A stretch of 64,000 nt of DNA from NCBI RefSeq assembly GCF_000819865.1, contig NZ_CDDF01000001.1, positions 1-64,000 on the forward strand, given 5' to 3'. Origin of the DNA: Aeromonas eucrenophila (lineage in GTDB: Bacteria; Pseudomonadota; Gammaproteobacteria; Enterobacterales; Aeromonadaceae). This document shows, piece after piece, positions 21,776 to 29,733 of the stretch; position 1 is the stretch's first letter; every line of letters starts with the position of its first letter. The translations under genes were made by a program, and so were the position numbers. The notes beneath the pieces were generated by a model, which worked only from the letters and a program-made list of their open reading frames with translations, was not told the DNA's origin and searched no databases.

Positions 21776-23920
21776 ATGCAACTTGTTCACCCCCCATTGA
21801 CCGTGGTCGCCGCGACCATCTCCGCCCTGTTGGCAGGCTCTGCGCTGGCCGCCGCGCCCACCAGTTCGGACGCGGCGATCGCCGACGAGACGCTGACCGT
21901 GCTCGGCCAGACCTATCGCAACACCGCGACCAAGACCCAGCTCGACCCCATAGAGACGCCCCAGGCGATCTCGGTGGTGGACAGCGAGACCCTGGAGCAG
22001 CGTGGGGTCAGCTCGGTGAGCGAGGCGCTTCGCTATGTGCCCGGGGTCAACACCGAGCTGCGGGGTGGGGCGGTCAATCGGTTGGATCTGTTCAACATCC
22101 GCGGCTTTGACAACTACCAGAACTTCTATGACGGCCTGTTGCTGCAATACAACGAGTGGAACCTGCAACCCCAGATAGATCCGGTGGCCATCGAGCAGCT
22201 GGAAGTGTTCAAGGGGCCGACCTCGGTGCTCTACGGCAGCATGCCGCCGGGCGGCATGGTCAACCTCATCGCCAAGCGTCCCCAGCGGGACGCCAAACAC
22301 AGCGTCAGCGTGGCCACGGGCACGGGGACCCTCAAGGAGATGAGCTTCGACAGCACAGGCGCCATCAACGAGCAGCTCGCCTATCGGGTGGTGGGACTGG
22401 CCCGCCAGAAGGACGGCCAGGCGGTGACCTCGGAAGAGGAGCGCTACGTGTTCGCGCCGTCGCTGGACTGGCAGCTCGGCGAGCGCACCCTGCTGAACCT
22501 CAACCTCTATTACCAGAAGGATCCCGAGGCGGGCATCTACACCACTGTGCCGGCCAGCGGCTCGGTCAAGAGCAACCCATTGGGGCAGCTTGGCAGCGAT
22601 ACCTTCCTCGGCGACGAGAACTGGAACGAGTACAACCGGGACGTGACCCTGCTCGGCTACAAGCTGAGCCACGCGTTCAACGACAACTGGCAGGTGCTGC
22701 AAAACGCCCGCTACATGGACGCCTCCGCCTATCAGCGCAACACCTATAACGCGGCCCTGGCGGCGGACAACCGCACCGTGGCCCGCAACGCCTATCTCAC
22801 CGATGAAGCGTCGAAAGGCTTTGTGATCGACAACCAGTTGGCGGGCAAGGTGCAGACCGGCCCGGCCCAGCACAACCTGCTGCTCGGGGTCGATTACCAG
22901 TATCTGGATGCGCGCATCCTCTACCAGGACACGCTCGACTATTCCGCCCCCAGCATCGACATGTTCAACCCGAACCACAACCAGATAAAGCCGGATGCCC
23001 TGGTCTTCTCCTATGAGGATCGCAAGACCATTCGTCAGTCCCAGACCGGCGTCTATCTGCAGGATCAGGTGCGCCTGGATCGGCTGGTGGCAATCGGCGG
23101 CGCCCGCTACGACAGCTACCGGATGGACACCGACAGCCACGGCCTCTACCTGGGCGCGGCCAGCCAGTCGCTGGCCCAGATCGATCAGGACAACCTCTCC
23201 TTCCGCCTCGGCGCTCTGTATGAACTGGACTATGGCTTGTCACCCTATGTGAGCTATGCCGACAGCTTCGAGCCGGTGCCGGGGGCGGACAAGAATGGCA
23301 AGGCCTTCGAACCCTCGACCGGTCATCAGTGGGAGGGAGGGCTCAAGTTCCTGTCCGAGGACATGAGCAAGACGGCCACGATCTCGGCCTTCCACATCAC
23401 CAAGCAAAACGCCCTGGTGACGGATCCGGACAACATCTACGGACCCAAGCTGCAGACCGGCGAGATCGTCTCCAAGGGGATCGAGCTGGAGGGGCGGATG
23501 GACATCACAGATCGGCTGGATCTGGCGCTGAGCTATACCCGCCAGGACATGGAGATCACCAAGGACACCACCGATCTGCAGGGCAAGACCCCGGTCTGGG
23601 TGCCCAAGCAGATGGCCTCCCTGTGGAGCAACTACTATGCCGGCGGCACGCTGCAGGGGATGCGGGTCGGCGCCGGCCTGCGCTACGTGGGTGAGGCCCA
23701 GCTCGATGCCGCCAATACAGATACTGTGCCGGATTATCTGCTGATGGACATGTCCGCCTCCTATGATCTGGCCGCCCTCAGCCAGAGCCTGAAAGGGGTG
23801 CAGGCGTCGCTTAGCGCCAGCAACTTGCTTAACAAGACCTACTACTCCTGCTACGACCAGAACAACTGCTGGTTCGGTGCCGAGCGCAACGTGGAGGCTC
23901 GACTCAAATACGCATTCTGA
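21776..23920 (+). CDS. TonB-dependent siderophore receptor
   Basis: A 714-residue outer-membrane receptor for ferric siderophores. A signal peptide ends near residue 25 (AGSALA). A TonB-box-like stretch (ETLTVLG) follows, then the plug domain at about 60-165 (ETPQAISVVD, VLYGSMPPGGMVNLIAKRP) and a 22-strand barrel ending in a terminal phenylalanine (LKYAF). The plug signature is of the hydroxamate/FhuA-FoxA type, so a ferrichrome- or ferrioxamine-like ligand is plausible but not proven. It is followed by a ferric reductase gene, giving an uptake-plus-release pair. Confidence 0.92.
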   Translation: MQLVHPPLTVVAATISALLAGSALAAAPTSSDAAIADETLTVLGQTYRNTATKTQLDPIETPQAISVVDSETLEQRGVSSVSEALRYVPGVNTELRGGAVNRLDLFNIRGFDNYQNFYDGLLLQYNEWNLQPQIDPVAIEQLEVFKGPTSVLYGSMPPGGMVNLIAKRPQRDAKHSVSVATGTGTLKEMSFDSTGAINEQLAYRVVGLARQKDGQAVTSEEERYVFAPSLDWQLGERTLLNLNLYYQKDPEAGIYTTVPASGSVKSNPLGQLGSDTFLGDENWNEYNRDVTLLGYKLSHAFNDNWQVLQNARYMDASAYQRNTYNAALAADNRTVARNAYLTDEASKGFVIDNQLAGKVQTGPAQHNLLLGVDYQYLDARILYQDTLDYSAPSIDMFNPNHNQIKPDALVFSYEDRKTIRQSQTGVYLQDQVRLDRLVAIGGARYDSYRMDTDSHGLYLGAASQSLAQIDQDNLSFRLGALYELDYGLSPYVSYADSFEPVPGADKNGKAFEPSTGHQWEGGLKFLSEDMSKTATISAFHITKQNALVTDPDNIYGPKLQTGEIVSKGIELEGRMDITDRLDLALSYTRQDMEITKDTTDLQGKTPVWVPKQMASLWSNYYAGGTLQGMRVGAGLRYVGEAQLDAANTDTVPDYLLMDMSASYDLAALSQSLKGVQASLSASNLLNKTYYSCYDQNNCWFGAERNVEARLKYAF

Positions 23921-23926
23921 CCCTGC

Positions 23927-24027
23927 GCCCCGGCCAAGTGCCGGGGCTTATTCACAAGCGATCGCCGCAGCGCGGCGATCGTCCTGCTGCCAAACCCCGT
24001 GTCGCCAGTCCCATGGGGTTTGGCAGC
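23927..24027 (+). repeat. three consecutive hairpins between receptor and reductase genes
   Basis: Hairpin 1: GCCCCGGC (23927-23934), loop of five, GCCGGGGC (23940-23947), then TTATT, terminator-like. Hairpin 2: GATCGCCGC with GCGGCGATC within 23959-23981. Hairpin 3: GCTGCCAAACCCC (23986-23998), loop of 16, GGGGTTTGGCAGC (24015-24027), a perfect 13-bp stem directly before an ATG. All start within seven bases of the receptor stop, suggesting attenuation or translational control of the second gene. Confidence 0.7.
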
Positions 24028-24819
24028 ATGCGACCCGGCGCCGTTGCGGCTCGGCAAGAAGCCCCTGAGGACGCCGAGTTCGCTGCCCTGTGCACAGCGG
24101 CCTCGGCGCTTATCGGCTCCCTCAAGGGGAGGCTGGTGGAAGGCTCAGCGCCCTTGCTGAGCACCGCCGACAGCCCCATGACGCCCGCCGAGGTGGCGCT
24201 GACGCTGCACGATCACTGGCGTCTGGCGCACCCGGAGGCGGGCCCCGCCTACTGGCTGACCCGCAGCTGGGGCATGCTGTGCTGGCAATCCATCTATCTG
24301 GCCATGGTCGCCGTCTACCGCGTCGGCGCCGTGCCCGCCCTGGACAAGCTGGGGCAGGGCTATCAGGGTGGGCTGGTGTCCGGCTTCAGCCTGCCTCCGG
24401 TGCCCATGATCAAGGGAGAGCGGGAGGTACTGATCGAGGCGGCGGGTCGGCGGCTGCGCAGCCACTGGCAGCAGCTGTTCGAGCTGTTTGCCGGTGTGCA
24501 GCGGCTGCGGCCCGGTTTCATCCGCCCGCTGCTGGCGGACGATCTGCTGGCGGCCCTGGTGCGGGTACCCGATTTCTTCGGCGAGATCAGCCGGGAAGAG
24601 GTGGCTGCCCATGCGCCGCTCTGGCTCGCCGCCTGCGGCCTGCCCGCCGAGCACCTGGCGGGTTGGCGTCAGTCCGGAGATCTAGTGCCGGCCAGCGCCG
24701 CCCCCGGTTACGTGCGCCAGCGCTGCTGTCTGCACCACAAGCGCAGTGACGGCAGCCTGTGTGACAACTGCCCACGCCATTGTTGCCGTGATGGTGGTCA
24801 GGAGGATTGCGCCGACTGA
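24028..24819 (+). CDS. siderophore ferric iron reductase, FhuF-like
   Basis: About 263 residues if the ATG at 24028 is used (GTG at 23938 or ATG at 24013 are in-frame alternatives, but they fall in or before the strong hairpins). The C-terminus carries a cysteine-rich pattern, RCCLHHK then LCDNCPRHCC, of the kind that holds the [2Fe-2S] cluster in FhuF-type reductases. These reduce ferric siderophores in the cytoplasm to release iron. I recognise the family as the Aeromonas-type siderophore ferric reductase. The receptor gene directly upstream supports the role. No strong ribosome site is visible for any of the starts. Confidence 0.82.
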   Translation: MRPGAVAARQEAPEDAEFAALCTAASALIGSLKGRLVEGSAPLLSTADSPMTPAEVALTLHDHWRLAHPEAGPAYWLTRSWGMLCWQSIYLAMVAVYRVGAVPALDKLGQGYQGGLVSGFSLPPVPMIKGEREVLIEAAGRRLRSHWQQLFELFAGVQRLRPGFIRPLLADDLLAALVRVPDFFGEISREEVAAHAPLWLAACGLPAEHLAGWRQSGDLVPASAAPGYVRQRCCLHHKRSDGSLCDNCPRHCCRDGGQEDCAD

Positions 24820-24870
24820 GCCCAGCACCAGCAAGGGCCGGGCTGCGTACTCGCTACCGCTGATTTGATT

Positions 24871-24892
24871 AAGCCGCCCCATGGGCGGCTTT
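24871..24892. terminator. bidirectional terminator between reductase gene and metR
   Basis: AAGCCGCCC pairs with GGGCGGCTT across a short loop (one base unmatched), with a T-rich tail to the right and a T/A tail to the left. It separates two convergent genes. Confidence 0.75.
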
Positions 24893-24924
24893 ATTACTCT
24901 GGGGGTTGTGATACTTGCGCGGTA

Positions 24925-25869
24925 CTATGGGGCAGTTGCCGCCGCCATCTTGCCGCGAATGCGCTCGAACAGGCTCTGCAGACAGGCCTGATCCTTGTCG
25001 GCGGCCCGCACGGCGCCATACATATGGCGGCGGATCCCCTGGCCCAGCGGGCGTGCCTCGAGCAGTCCCTGGCGCACAAACTCTTCGCTGGCCCAGCGCG
25101 GCAGGGCGGCGACTCCGAGTCCGGCTGCGGCCATCTGCAGCATGACGGAGGTGTTGTCCACCAGTTTGCAGCGGGCGGGCTCCACCCCAGCGGGTTGCAG
25201 GAAGCGGCTGAACACGTCCATGCGAGCCCGCTCCACCGGGTAGACCAGCAGCACCTCCCGTTGCAGATCGGTGGGACTGATGAGTGACTGCTGGCAGAGG
25301 GGGTGATCCGGCGCCATCACCAGATTGAGATCGAAGCCGAACAGCGGCTCGAAGTGCAGATCCCCCCGGGCCTGTACGTCCGAGGTGAGCAGCAGGTCGA
25401 GCTGGCCGCCGAGCAGGGCGCTGATGGCATCGAAGCCGGGCACCGACTCGACCTCCAGATCCACCCCGGGCCACTGGCGGCGAAAATCCGGCAACAGCGG
25501 CAGCAACCATTGGATGCAGCTGTGGCAATCCAGTGCCAGGTGCAGCCGGCCGGCGTCGCCGCTGTGCAGCGCCTGCAACTGCCGTTCGGTCAGGGTCAGG
25601 GTGGGTAGCACCTGGCGCGCCAGATTGAGCAACAGCTGGCCCGCCGCCGTCAGCACCAGGGGCCGGCTCTTGCGCAAGTAAAGCTCCAGGTTGAGGCGGG
25701 TTTCCAATTCTTTTAGCTGATGGGAGAGGGCGGACTGGGTGAGGTTCAAGGTCAATGCCGCCCCGGCCAGGGAGCCCTGCTCGGCCAGCGCGCTGATGGT
25801 CTTCAGGTGCTTGAGATCGATGCCCAGATTGCCGCTCTGACTGCCGGTGGTGGGGTGGGGTGCGGTCAT
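24925..25869 (-). CDS. metR: LysR-family activator of methionine synthesis
   Basis: A 314-residue LysR regulator closely matching E. coli MetR. The DNA-binding part has HLKTISALAEQGSLAGAA then TQSALSHQLKELETRL. The sensor part has the MetR hallmarks CHSCIQWLLP, PDHPL, LLVYPVERARMDVFSRFLQPAGV and GVAALPRW. MetR uses homocysteine as coactivator and activates metE. It is divergent from metE with 205 bases between them, as in enterobacteria, and a MetR-type site lies in that gap. The protein starts about 13 residues before the aligned MetR start, so the true start may be internal. Confidence 0.95.
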   Translation of the reverse strand: MTAPHPTTGSQSGNLGIDLKHLKTISALAEQGSLAGAALTLNLTQSALSHQLKELETRLNLELYLRKSRPLVLTAAGQLLLNLARQVLPTLTLTERQLQALHSGDAGRLHLALDCHSCIQWLLPLLPDFRRQWPGVDLEVESVPGFDAISALLGGQLDLLLTSDVQARGDLHFEPLFGFDLNLVMAPDHPLCQQSLISPTDLQREVLLVYPVERARMDVFSRFLQPAGVEPARCKLVDNTSVMLQMAAAGLGVAALPRWASEEFVRQGLLEARPLGQGIRRHMYGAVRAADKDQACLQSLFERIRGKMAAATAP

Positions 25870-25959
25870 GATGAGGCTCCTTGTTGCGTCCGTTGCAGGC
25901 TGACTTCCATTGGGTGAAGACCCCCTTGCGCGTCAGTTGAGAATTTCTTGAGAGCCAGT

Positions 25960-25972
25960 TGAAAAGGATTCA
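25960..25972. promoter_or_regulatory. MetR binding site
   Basis: TGAAAAGGATTCA is a perfect match to TGAA-N5-TTCA, the MetR recognition sequence, in the metR-metE divergent region. Confidence 0.75.
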
Positions 25973-26002
25973 ATAGCCAGGGCCACCTTATCTCGACATT
26001 CT

Positions 26003-26018
26003 AGATGTGTAAACATCT
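26003..26018. promoter_or_regulatory. candidate MetJ operator (two met boxes)
   Basis: AGATGTGT and AAACATCT are adjacent 8-bp units, each matching the met box AGACGTCT at 6 of 8 positions. Together they contain the palindrome AGATGT-N4-ACATCT. They lie 57 bases before the metE start. A third, poor box may follow. Confidence 0.55.
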
Positions 26019-26074
26019 GGATGGCCAAATCATCCAGTTTCCCATCAGATGAATGAGCATAAGGAATTGGACCT

Positions 26075-28354
26075 ATGACCTGCGCACACACACTCGGTTT
26101 TCCCCGTATCGGCGCCAAGCGCGAGCTGAAATTTGCCCTCGAATCCTACTGGCGTGGCGAGACCACCCAGGCCGAACTGGTGGCCGTGGGCAAGAGCCTG
26201 CGTGAGCGCCACTGGCAGGCCCAGCGCACCGCCGGGGTCAGCCTGCTGCCGGTCGGCGACTTCGCCTGGTACGATCAGGTGCTCGGCACCAGCCTGCTGG
26301 TGGATGCTATCCCTGAGCGTCATCGGGATGGCGACACCAACCTCGATACCCTGTTCCGGGTGGCCCGTGGCCGTGCGCCGACCGGCCCCAGCGCCGCCGC
26401 CGCCGAGATGACCAAGTGGTTCAACACCAACTATCACTATCTGGTGCCCGAATTTGGCCGCGACCAGCGCTTCAAACTGGGCTGGAGCCAGCTGTTTGAC
26501 GAGGTAGAAGAGGCCAAGGCGCTGGGGCTGCCGGTCAAGGCCGTGCTGCTGGGTCCCGTCTCCTACCTGTGGCTCGGCAAGGAGAAAGAGAGCGGCTTCT
26601 CCCGCCTCGACCTGCTGGATCGCCTGCTGGTCGTCTATCAGGAGATCCTGGCGAAGCTCTCGTCCCAGGGGGTGGAGTGGGTGCAGATCGACGAGCCGGC
26701 CCTGGCGCTGGACTTGCCGGACGAGTGGCGCCTGGCCTACCTCAAGGCCTATGAGCGCCTGGCTGGCCCCTGCAAGCTGCTGCTCACCACCTATTTCGGC
26801 TCCGTGGCCCACCAGCGCGACATCATCACCAGCCTGAAGGTGGATGGCCTGCACCTGGATCTGGTGGCCGCTCCCGAGCAGCTGGAGACGCTGGTCCCGC
26901 ACTTGCCTGCCCAGTGGGTACTCTCCGCCGGTGTCATCAATGGCCGCAACGTCTGGCGTGCCAACCTGGCCAAGCTGGCCCCGACCCTGAAGGCCCTGAA
27001 GGACAGGCTCGGCGAGCGGCTCTGGGTCGGTTCCTCCTGCTCCCTGCTGCACAGCCCGGTGGACTTGACCCTGGAGCACGAGCTGGACGGCCAGACCCGC
27101 AGTTGGTTCGCCTTCGCCCTGCAAAAATGCTACGAGCTGGGGCTGCTCGCCGCTTATTTGAATAATAAAGAGCCCAATGGTGGAGATCTGGACAAGATAG
27201 CGGCCTACAGCCAGCCCATAGTCGACAGAGAATCCGATAGCCGGGTGCACAAGCGAGCGGTGCAGTCTCGTCTGGCCAGCCTCACCAACAGCGACTTCGA
27301 TCGTCAGAGCGCCTATCCGGTGCGTGCCGAGGCCCAGCGCTCGGATCTCAAGCTGCCGCTCTTGCCCACCACCACCATAGGCTCCTTCCCGCAGACCTCT
27401 GAAATTCGGGTGCTGCGCCAGGAGTGGCGCGCCGGTCGCATCGACGACAAGGCCTACGAGGCGGGCATTCAGGCCCAGATCAAGGATGCCATCGAGCGTC
27501 AGGAAGCCATCGGGCTGGACGTGCTGGTGCACGGCGAGGCCGAGCGCAACGACATGGTGGAGTACTTCGGTGAGCTGCTGGATGGCTTTGCCATCACCCG
27601 CTTCGGCTGGGTACAGAGCTACGGCTCCCGCTGCGTCAAGCCGCCGGTGATCACCCGTGACATCGACCGCCCGACCCCCATGACGCTCGAATGGACCAAG
27701 TTCGCCCAGAGCCTGACCGACAAGCCGGTGAAAGGCATGCTGACCGGCCCGGTCACCATACTCTGCTGGTCCTTCCCCCGGGAAGACGTGAGCCGCGAGC
27801 AGTCCGCCCTGCAAATTGGTCTCGCCATTCGCGACGAGGTGGCGGATCTGGAAGCCGCCGGCATCAAGATCATCCAGATCGACGAGCCGGCCATCCGCGA
27901 GGGCCTGCCCCTGCGCAAGCAGGATCATCAGGCGTACCTGGACTGGGCGGTGCGCGCCTTCCGCCTGAGTGCGAGCCCTGTGGTGAACAGCACCCAGATC
28001 CACACCCACATGTGTTACAGCGACTTCAACCTCATCATAGAGGCGGTGGCGGCGCTCGATGCTGACGTCATCACCATCGAGACCAGCCGCAGCCAGATGC
28101 AGTTGCTGGGGGCGTTCGAGCGCTTCAACTACCCCAACGAAATCGGCCCCGGCGTCTACGACATCCACTCGCCGAACGTGCCGAGCCAGGGCTGGATTGA
28201 GGATCTGATCCGCAAGGCCGCCGAACAAATCCCGGCGGACCGGCTCTGGGTCAACCCGGATTGCGGCCTCAAGACCCGCGGCTGGGAAGAGACCACCGCC
28301 GCCCTCAAGGTGATGGTGGAGGCGACCAAGGCGCTGCGGGCCGAGTTGGCCTGA
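26075..28354 (+). CDS. metE: cobalamin-independent methionine synthase
   Basis: A 759-residue cytoplasmic enzyme that transfers methyl from 5-methyl-THF triglutamate to homocysteine. The N-terminal MetE domain begins [16 protein letters not shown]. The C-terminal catalytic barrel holds the zinc ligands: THMCYSDF (His and Cys) and [11 protein letters not shown] (Cys), with the conserved [13 protein letters not shown] and [10 protein letters not shown] signatures. Length matches E. coli MetE (753). It is monocistronic, with MetR and MetJ-type sites upstream and a strong terminator downstream. Confidence 0.98.
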   Translation: MTCAHTLGFPRIGAKRELKFALESYWRGETTQAELVAVGKSLRERHWQAQRTAGVSLLPVGDFAWYDQVLGTSLLVDAIPERHRDGDTNLDTLFRVARGRAPTGPSAAAAEMTKWFNTNYHYLVPEFGRDQRFKLGWSQLFDEVEEAKALGLPVKAVLLGPVSYLWLGKEKESGFSRLDLLDRLLVVYQEILAKLSSQGVEWVQIDEPALALDLPDEWRLAYLKAYERLAGPCKLLLTTYFGSVAHQRDIITSLKVDGLHLDLVAAPEQLETLVPHLPAQWVLSAGVINGRNVWRANLAKLAPTLKALKDRLGERLWVGSSCSLLHSPVDLTLEHELDGQTRSWFAFALQKCYELGLLAAYLNNKEPNGGDLDKIAAYSQPIVDRESDSRVHKRAVQSRLASLTNSDFDRQSAYPVRAEAQRSDLKLPLLPTTTIGSFPQTSEIRVLRQEWRAGRIDDKAYEAGIQAQIKDAIERQEAIGLDVLVHGEAERNDMVEYFGELLDGFAITRFGWVQSYGSRCVKPPVITRDIDRPTPMTLEWTKFAQSLTDKPVKGMLTGPVTILCWSFPREDVSREQSALQIGLAIRDEVADLEAAGIKIIQIDEPAIREGLPLRKQDHQAYLDWAVRAFRLSASPVVNSTQIHTHMCYSDFNLIIEAVAALDADVITIETSRSQMQLLGAFERFNYPNEIGPGVYDIHSPNVPSQGWIEDLIRKAAEQIPADRLWVNPDCGLKTRGWEETTAALKVMVEATKALRAELA

Positions 28355-28395
28355 GACGACAAGAATAACGAAGCAGAGCAGGGATAAGTAACGAG

Positions 28396-28426
28396 AGAGG
28401 GAAGGCCTGAGCCTTCCCTCTTTTTT
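28396..28426 (+). terminator. intrinsic terminator of metE
   Basis: AGAGGGAAGGC, loop CTGA, GCCTTCCCTCT is followed by a run of T about 40 bases after the stop. Confidence 0.9.
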
Positions 28427-28536
28427 GGCCTCGTTATCACGGCTGTTGCTGGTGACTGCACTGTGGCTGGCCTTTGCGGTGGCTCTGCCGTTAATATTGC
28501 GCATTTGAAATAAACCTTATCGTCGTCGGGAGCAGA

Positions 28537-29658
28537 ATGCAGTTCAGGGATTTTTTTCCGGTATCGACCAATACCGGCCTCAAAGAGTGCAGTTATGGTG
28601 CCCTTGGCGCCTTCATCGGTCTGCTGGGCACCGGCTGGCTGTGCCAGTGGGGACTGGGGGTGGACGCCCATTGGCTGATCGCCCCCATGGGTGCCTCCGC
28701 CGTGTTGTTGTTTGCCGCCCCGGCGAGCCCTCTGGCCCAGCCCTGGTCCATCGTCGTGGGCAACGGGGTATCGGCCCTGATGGGGGTGGCGAGCGCCACC
28801 TTGATCCCGGATCTGGCGCTCGCCTCGGCCTGCGCCGTGATGCTGGCCATCGCGGCCATGTTCCTCACCCGCAGCCTGCATCCCCCCGGCGGCGCCGTGG
28901 CGCTGACCGCCGTCATCGGGGGTGAGAGCATTCGCGAGCTCGGAGTGGGCTATGTGCTGCTGCCGGTGCTTATCAACTCAGCCCTGTTGCTCATCCTGGG
29001 TCTTTGCTACAACCGCGTGCTGGGGCGACGCTACCCCAATGGCGGCAAGGCGCAGCCCAATCGTCACCAAACCGCTGACCCCGAGCCGAGTGCACGGCTC
29101 GCCAGCGCCACCGACATCGACTTTGCGCTGGAGAAGCACGGCGAGCTGCTCGACATCAGCCGCCAGGATCTGCAGGAGTTGCTGCAGGAGGCGCAGTTGC
29201 ACGCCCTGCGCGAGCGGGTGGGCACTGTGTGTTGTCGGGACGTGATGTCGCGGGATCTCATCGTCATCACGCCGGATGAGTCGGCCATGGCGGCCTGGCA
29301 TCTGCTTGCCCACCACAGGATCAAGGCCCTGCCGGTGGTCGACGAGACCGGCCGGCTGGCCGGCATCCTCACCCTGCACGATCTGATGATCGACAGAGAG
29401 CGGCAGCAGCCGAGGGAAGCCATCGCCCTGGCGCAGTGGCGAGTGGCGGAGCTGATGACCCGGGAGGTGCGCACGGCGCGCAGCTATCAGCCGCTGTACG
29501 ATCTGGTGGGGGCCTTCTCCGACGGGGGGCTGCACCACATGCCGGTGCTGGAGGGGGATCAGCTGGTGGGGATCCTGACCCAGTCGGACATGGTGGCCGC
29601 CCTGTTCACCCTGGCCTTGCAGCCCGGGCTGGCCGACGAGGGGGTACCGTCGCCCTGA
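28537..29658 (+). CDS. HPP-family membrane protein with CBS domain pair
   Basis: A 373-residue protein. The first 165 residues are an HPP-family domain with about four to five membrane helices and the name-giving motif SLHPPGGAVAL near residue 112. Residues about 230-365 hold two CBS modules (VMSRDLIVITPDESAMAAWHLL as the start, split here as VMSRDLIVITP and DESAMAAWHLL, then LMTREVRTA), which usually bind adenosyl compounds. Plant HPP relatives have been linked to nitrite transport, but the role of bacterial HPP-CBS fusions is not established. It is a stand-alone gene between two terminators. Confidence 0.87.
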   Translation: MQFRDFFPVSTNTGLKECSYGALGAFIGLLGTGWLCQWGLGVDAHWLIAPMGASAVLLFAAPASPLAQPWSIVVGNGVSALMGVASATLIPDLALASACAVMLAIAAMFLTRSLHPPGGAVALTAVIGGESIRELGVGYVLLPVLINSALLLILGLCYNRVLGRRYPNGGKAQPNRHQTADPEPSARLASATDIDFALEKHGELLDISRQDLQELLQEAQLHALRERVGTVCCRDVMSRDLIVITPDESAMAAWHLLAHHRIKALPVVDETGRLAGILTLHDLMIDRERQQPREAIALAQWRVAELMTREVRTARSYQPLYDLVGAFSDGGLHHMPVLEGDQLVGILTQSDMVAALFTLALQPGLADEGVPSP

Positions 29659-29677
29659 GGCGCGGCCGCTGCAGCCT

Positions 29678-29708
29678 AAAAAAAGGCCCCTCACGGGGCC
29701 TTTTTTTA
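29678..29708. terminator. bidirectional terminator between HPP-CBS and amidohydrolase genes
   Basis: AAAAAAAGGCCCC, loop TCAC, GGGGCCTTTTTTT forms a near-perfect symmetric hairpin with T-runs in both directions, between convergent genes. Confidence 0.92.
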
Positions 29709-29733
29709 TAGTGACGAACTCGGGGCTCTGCGT

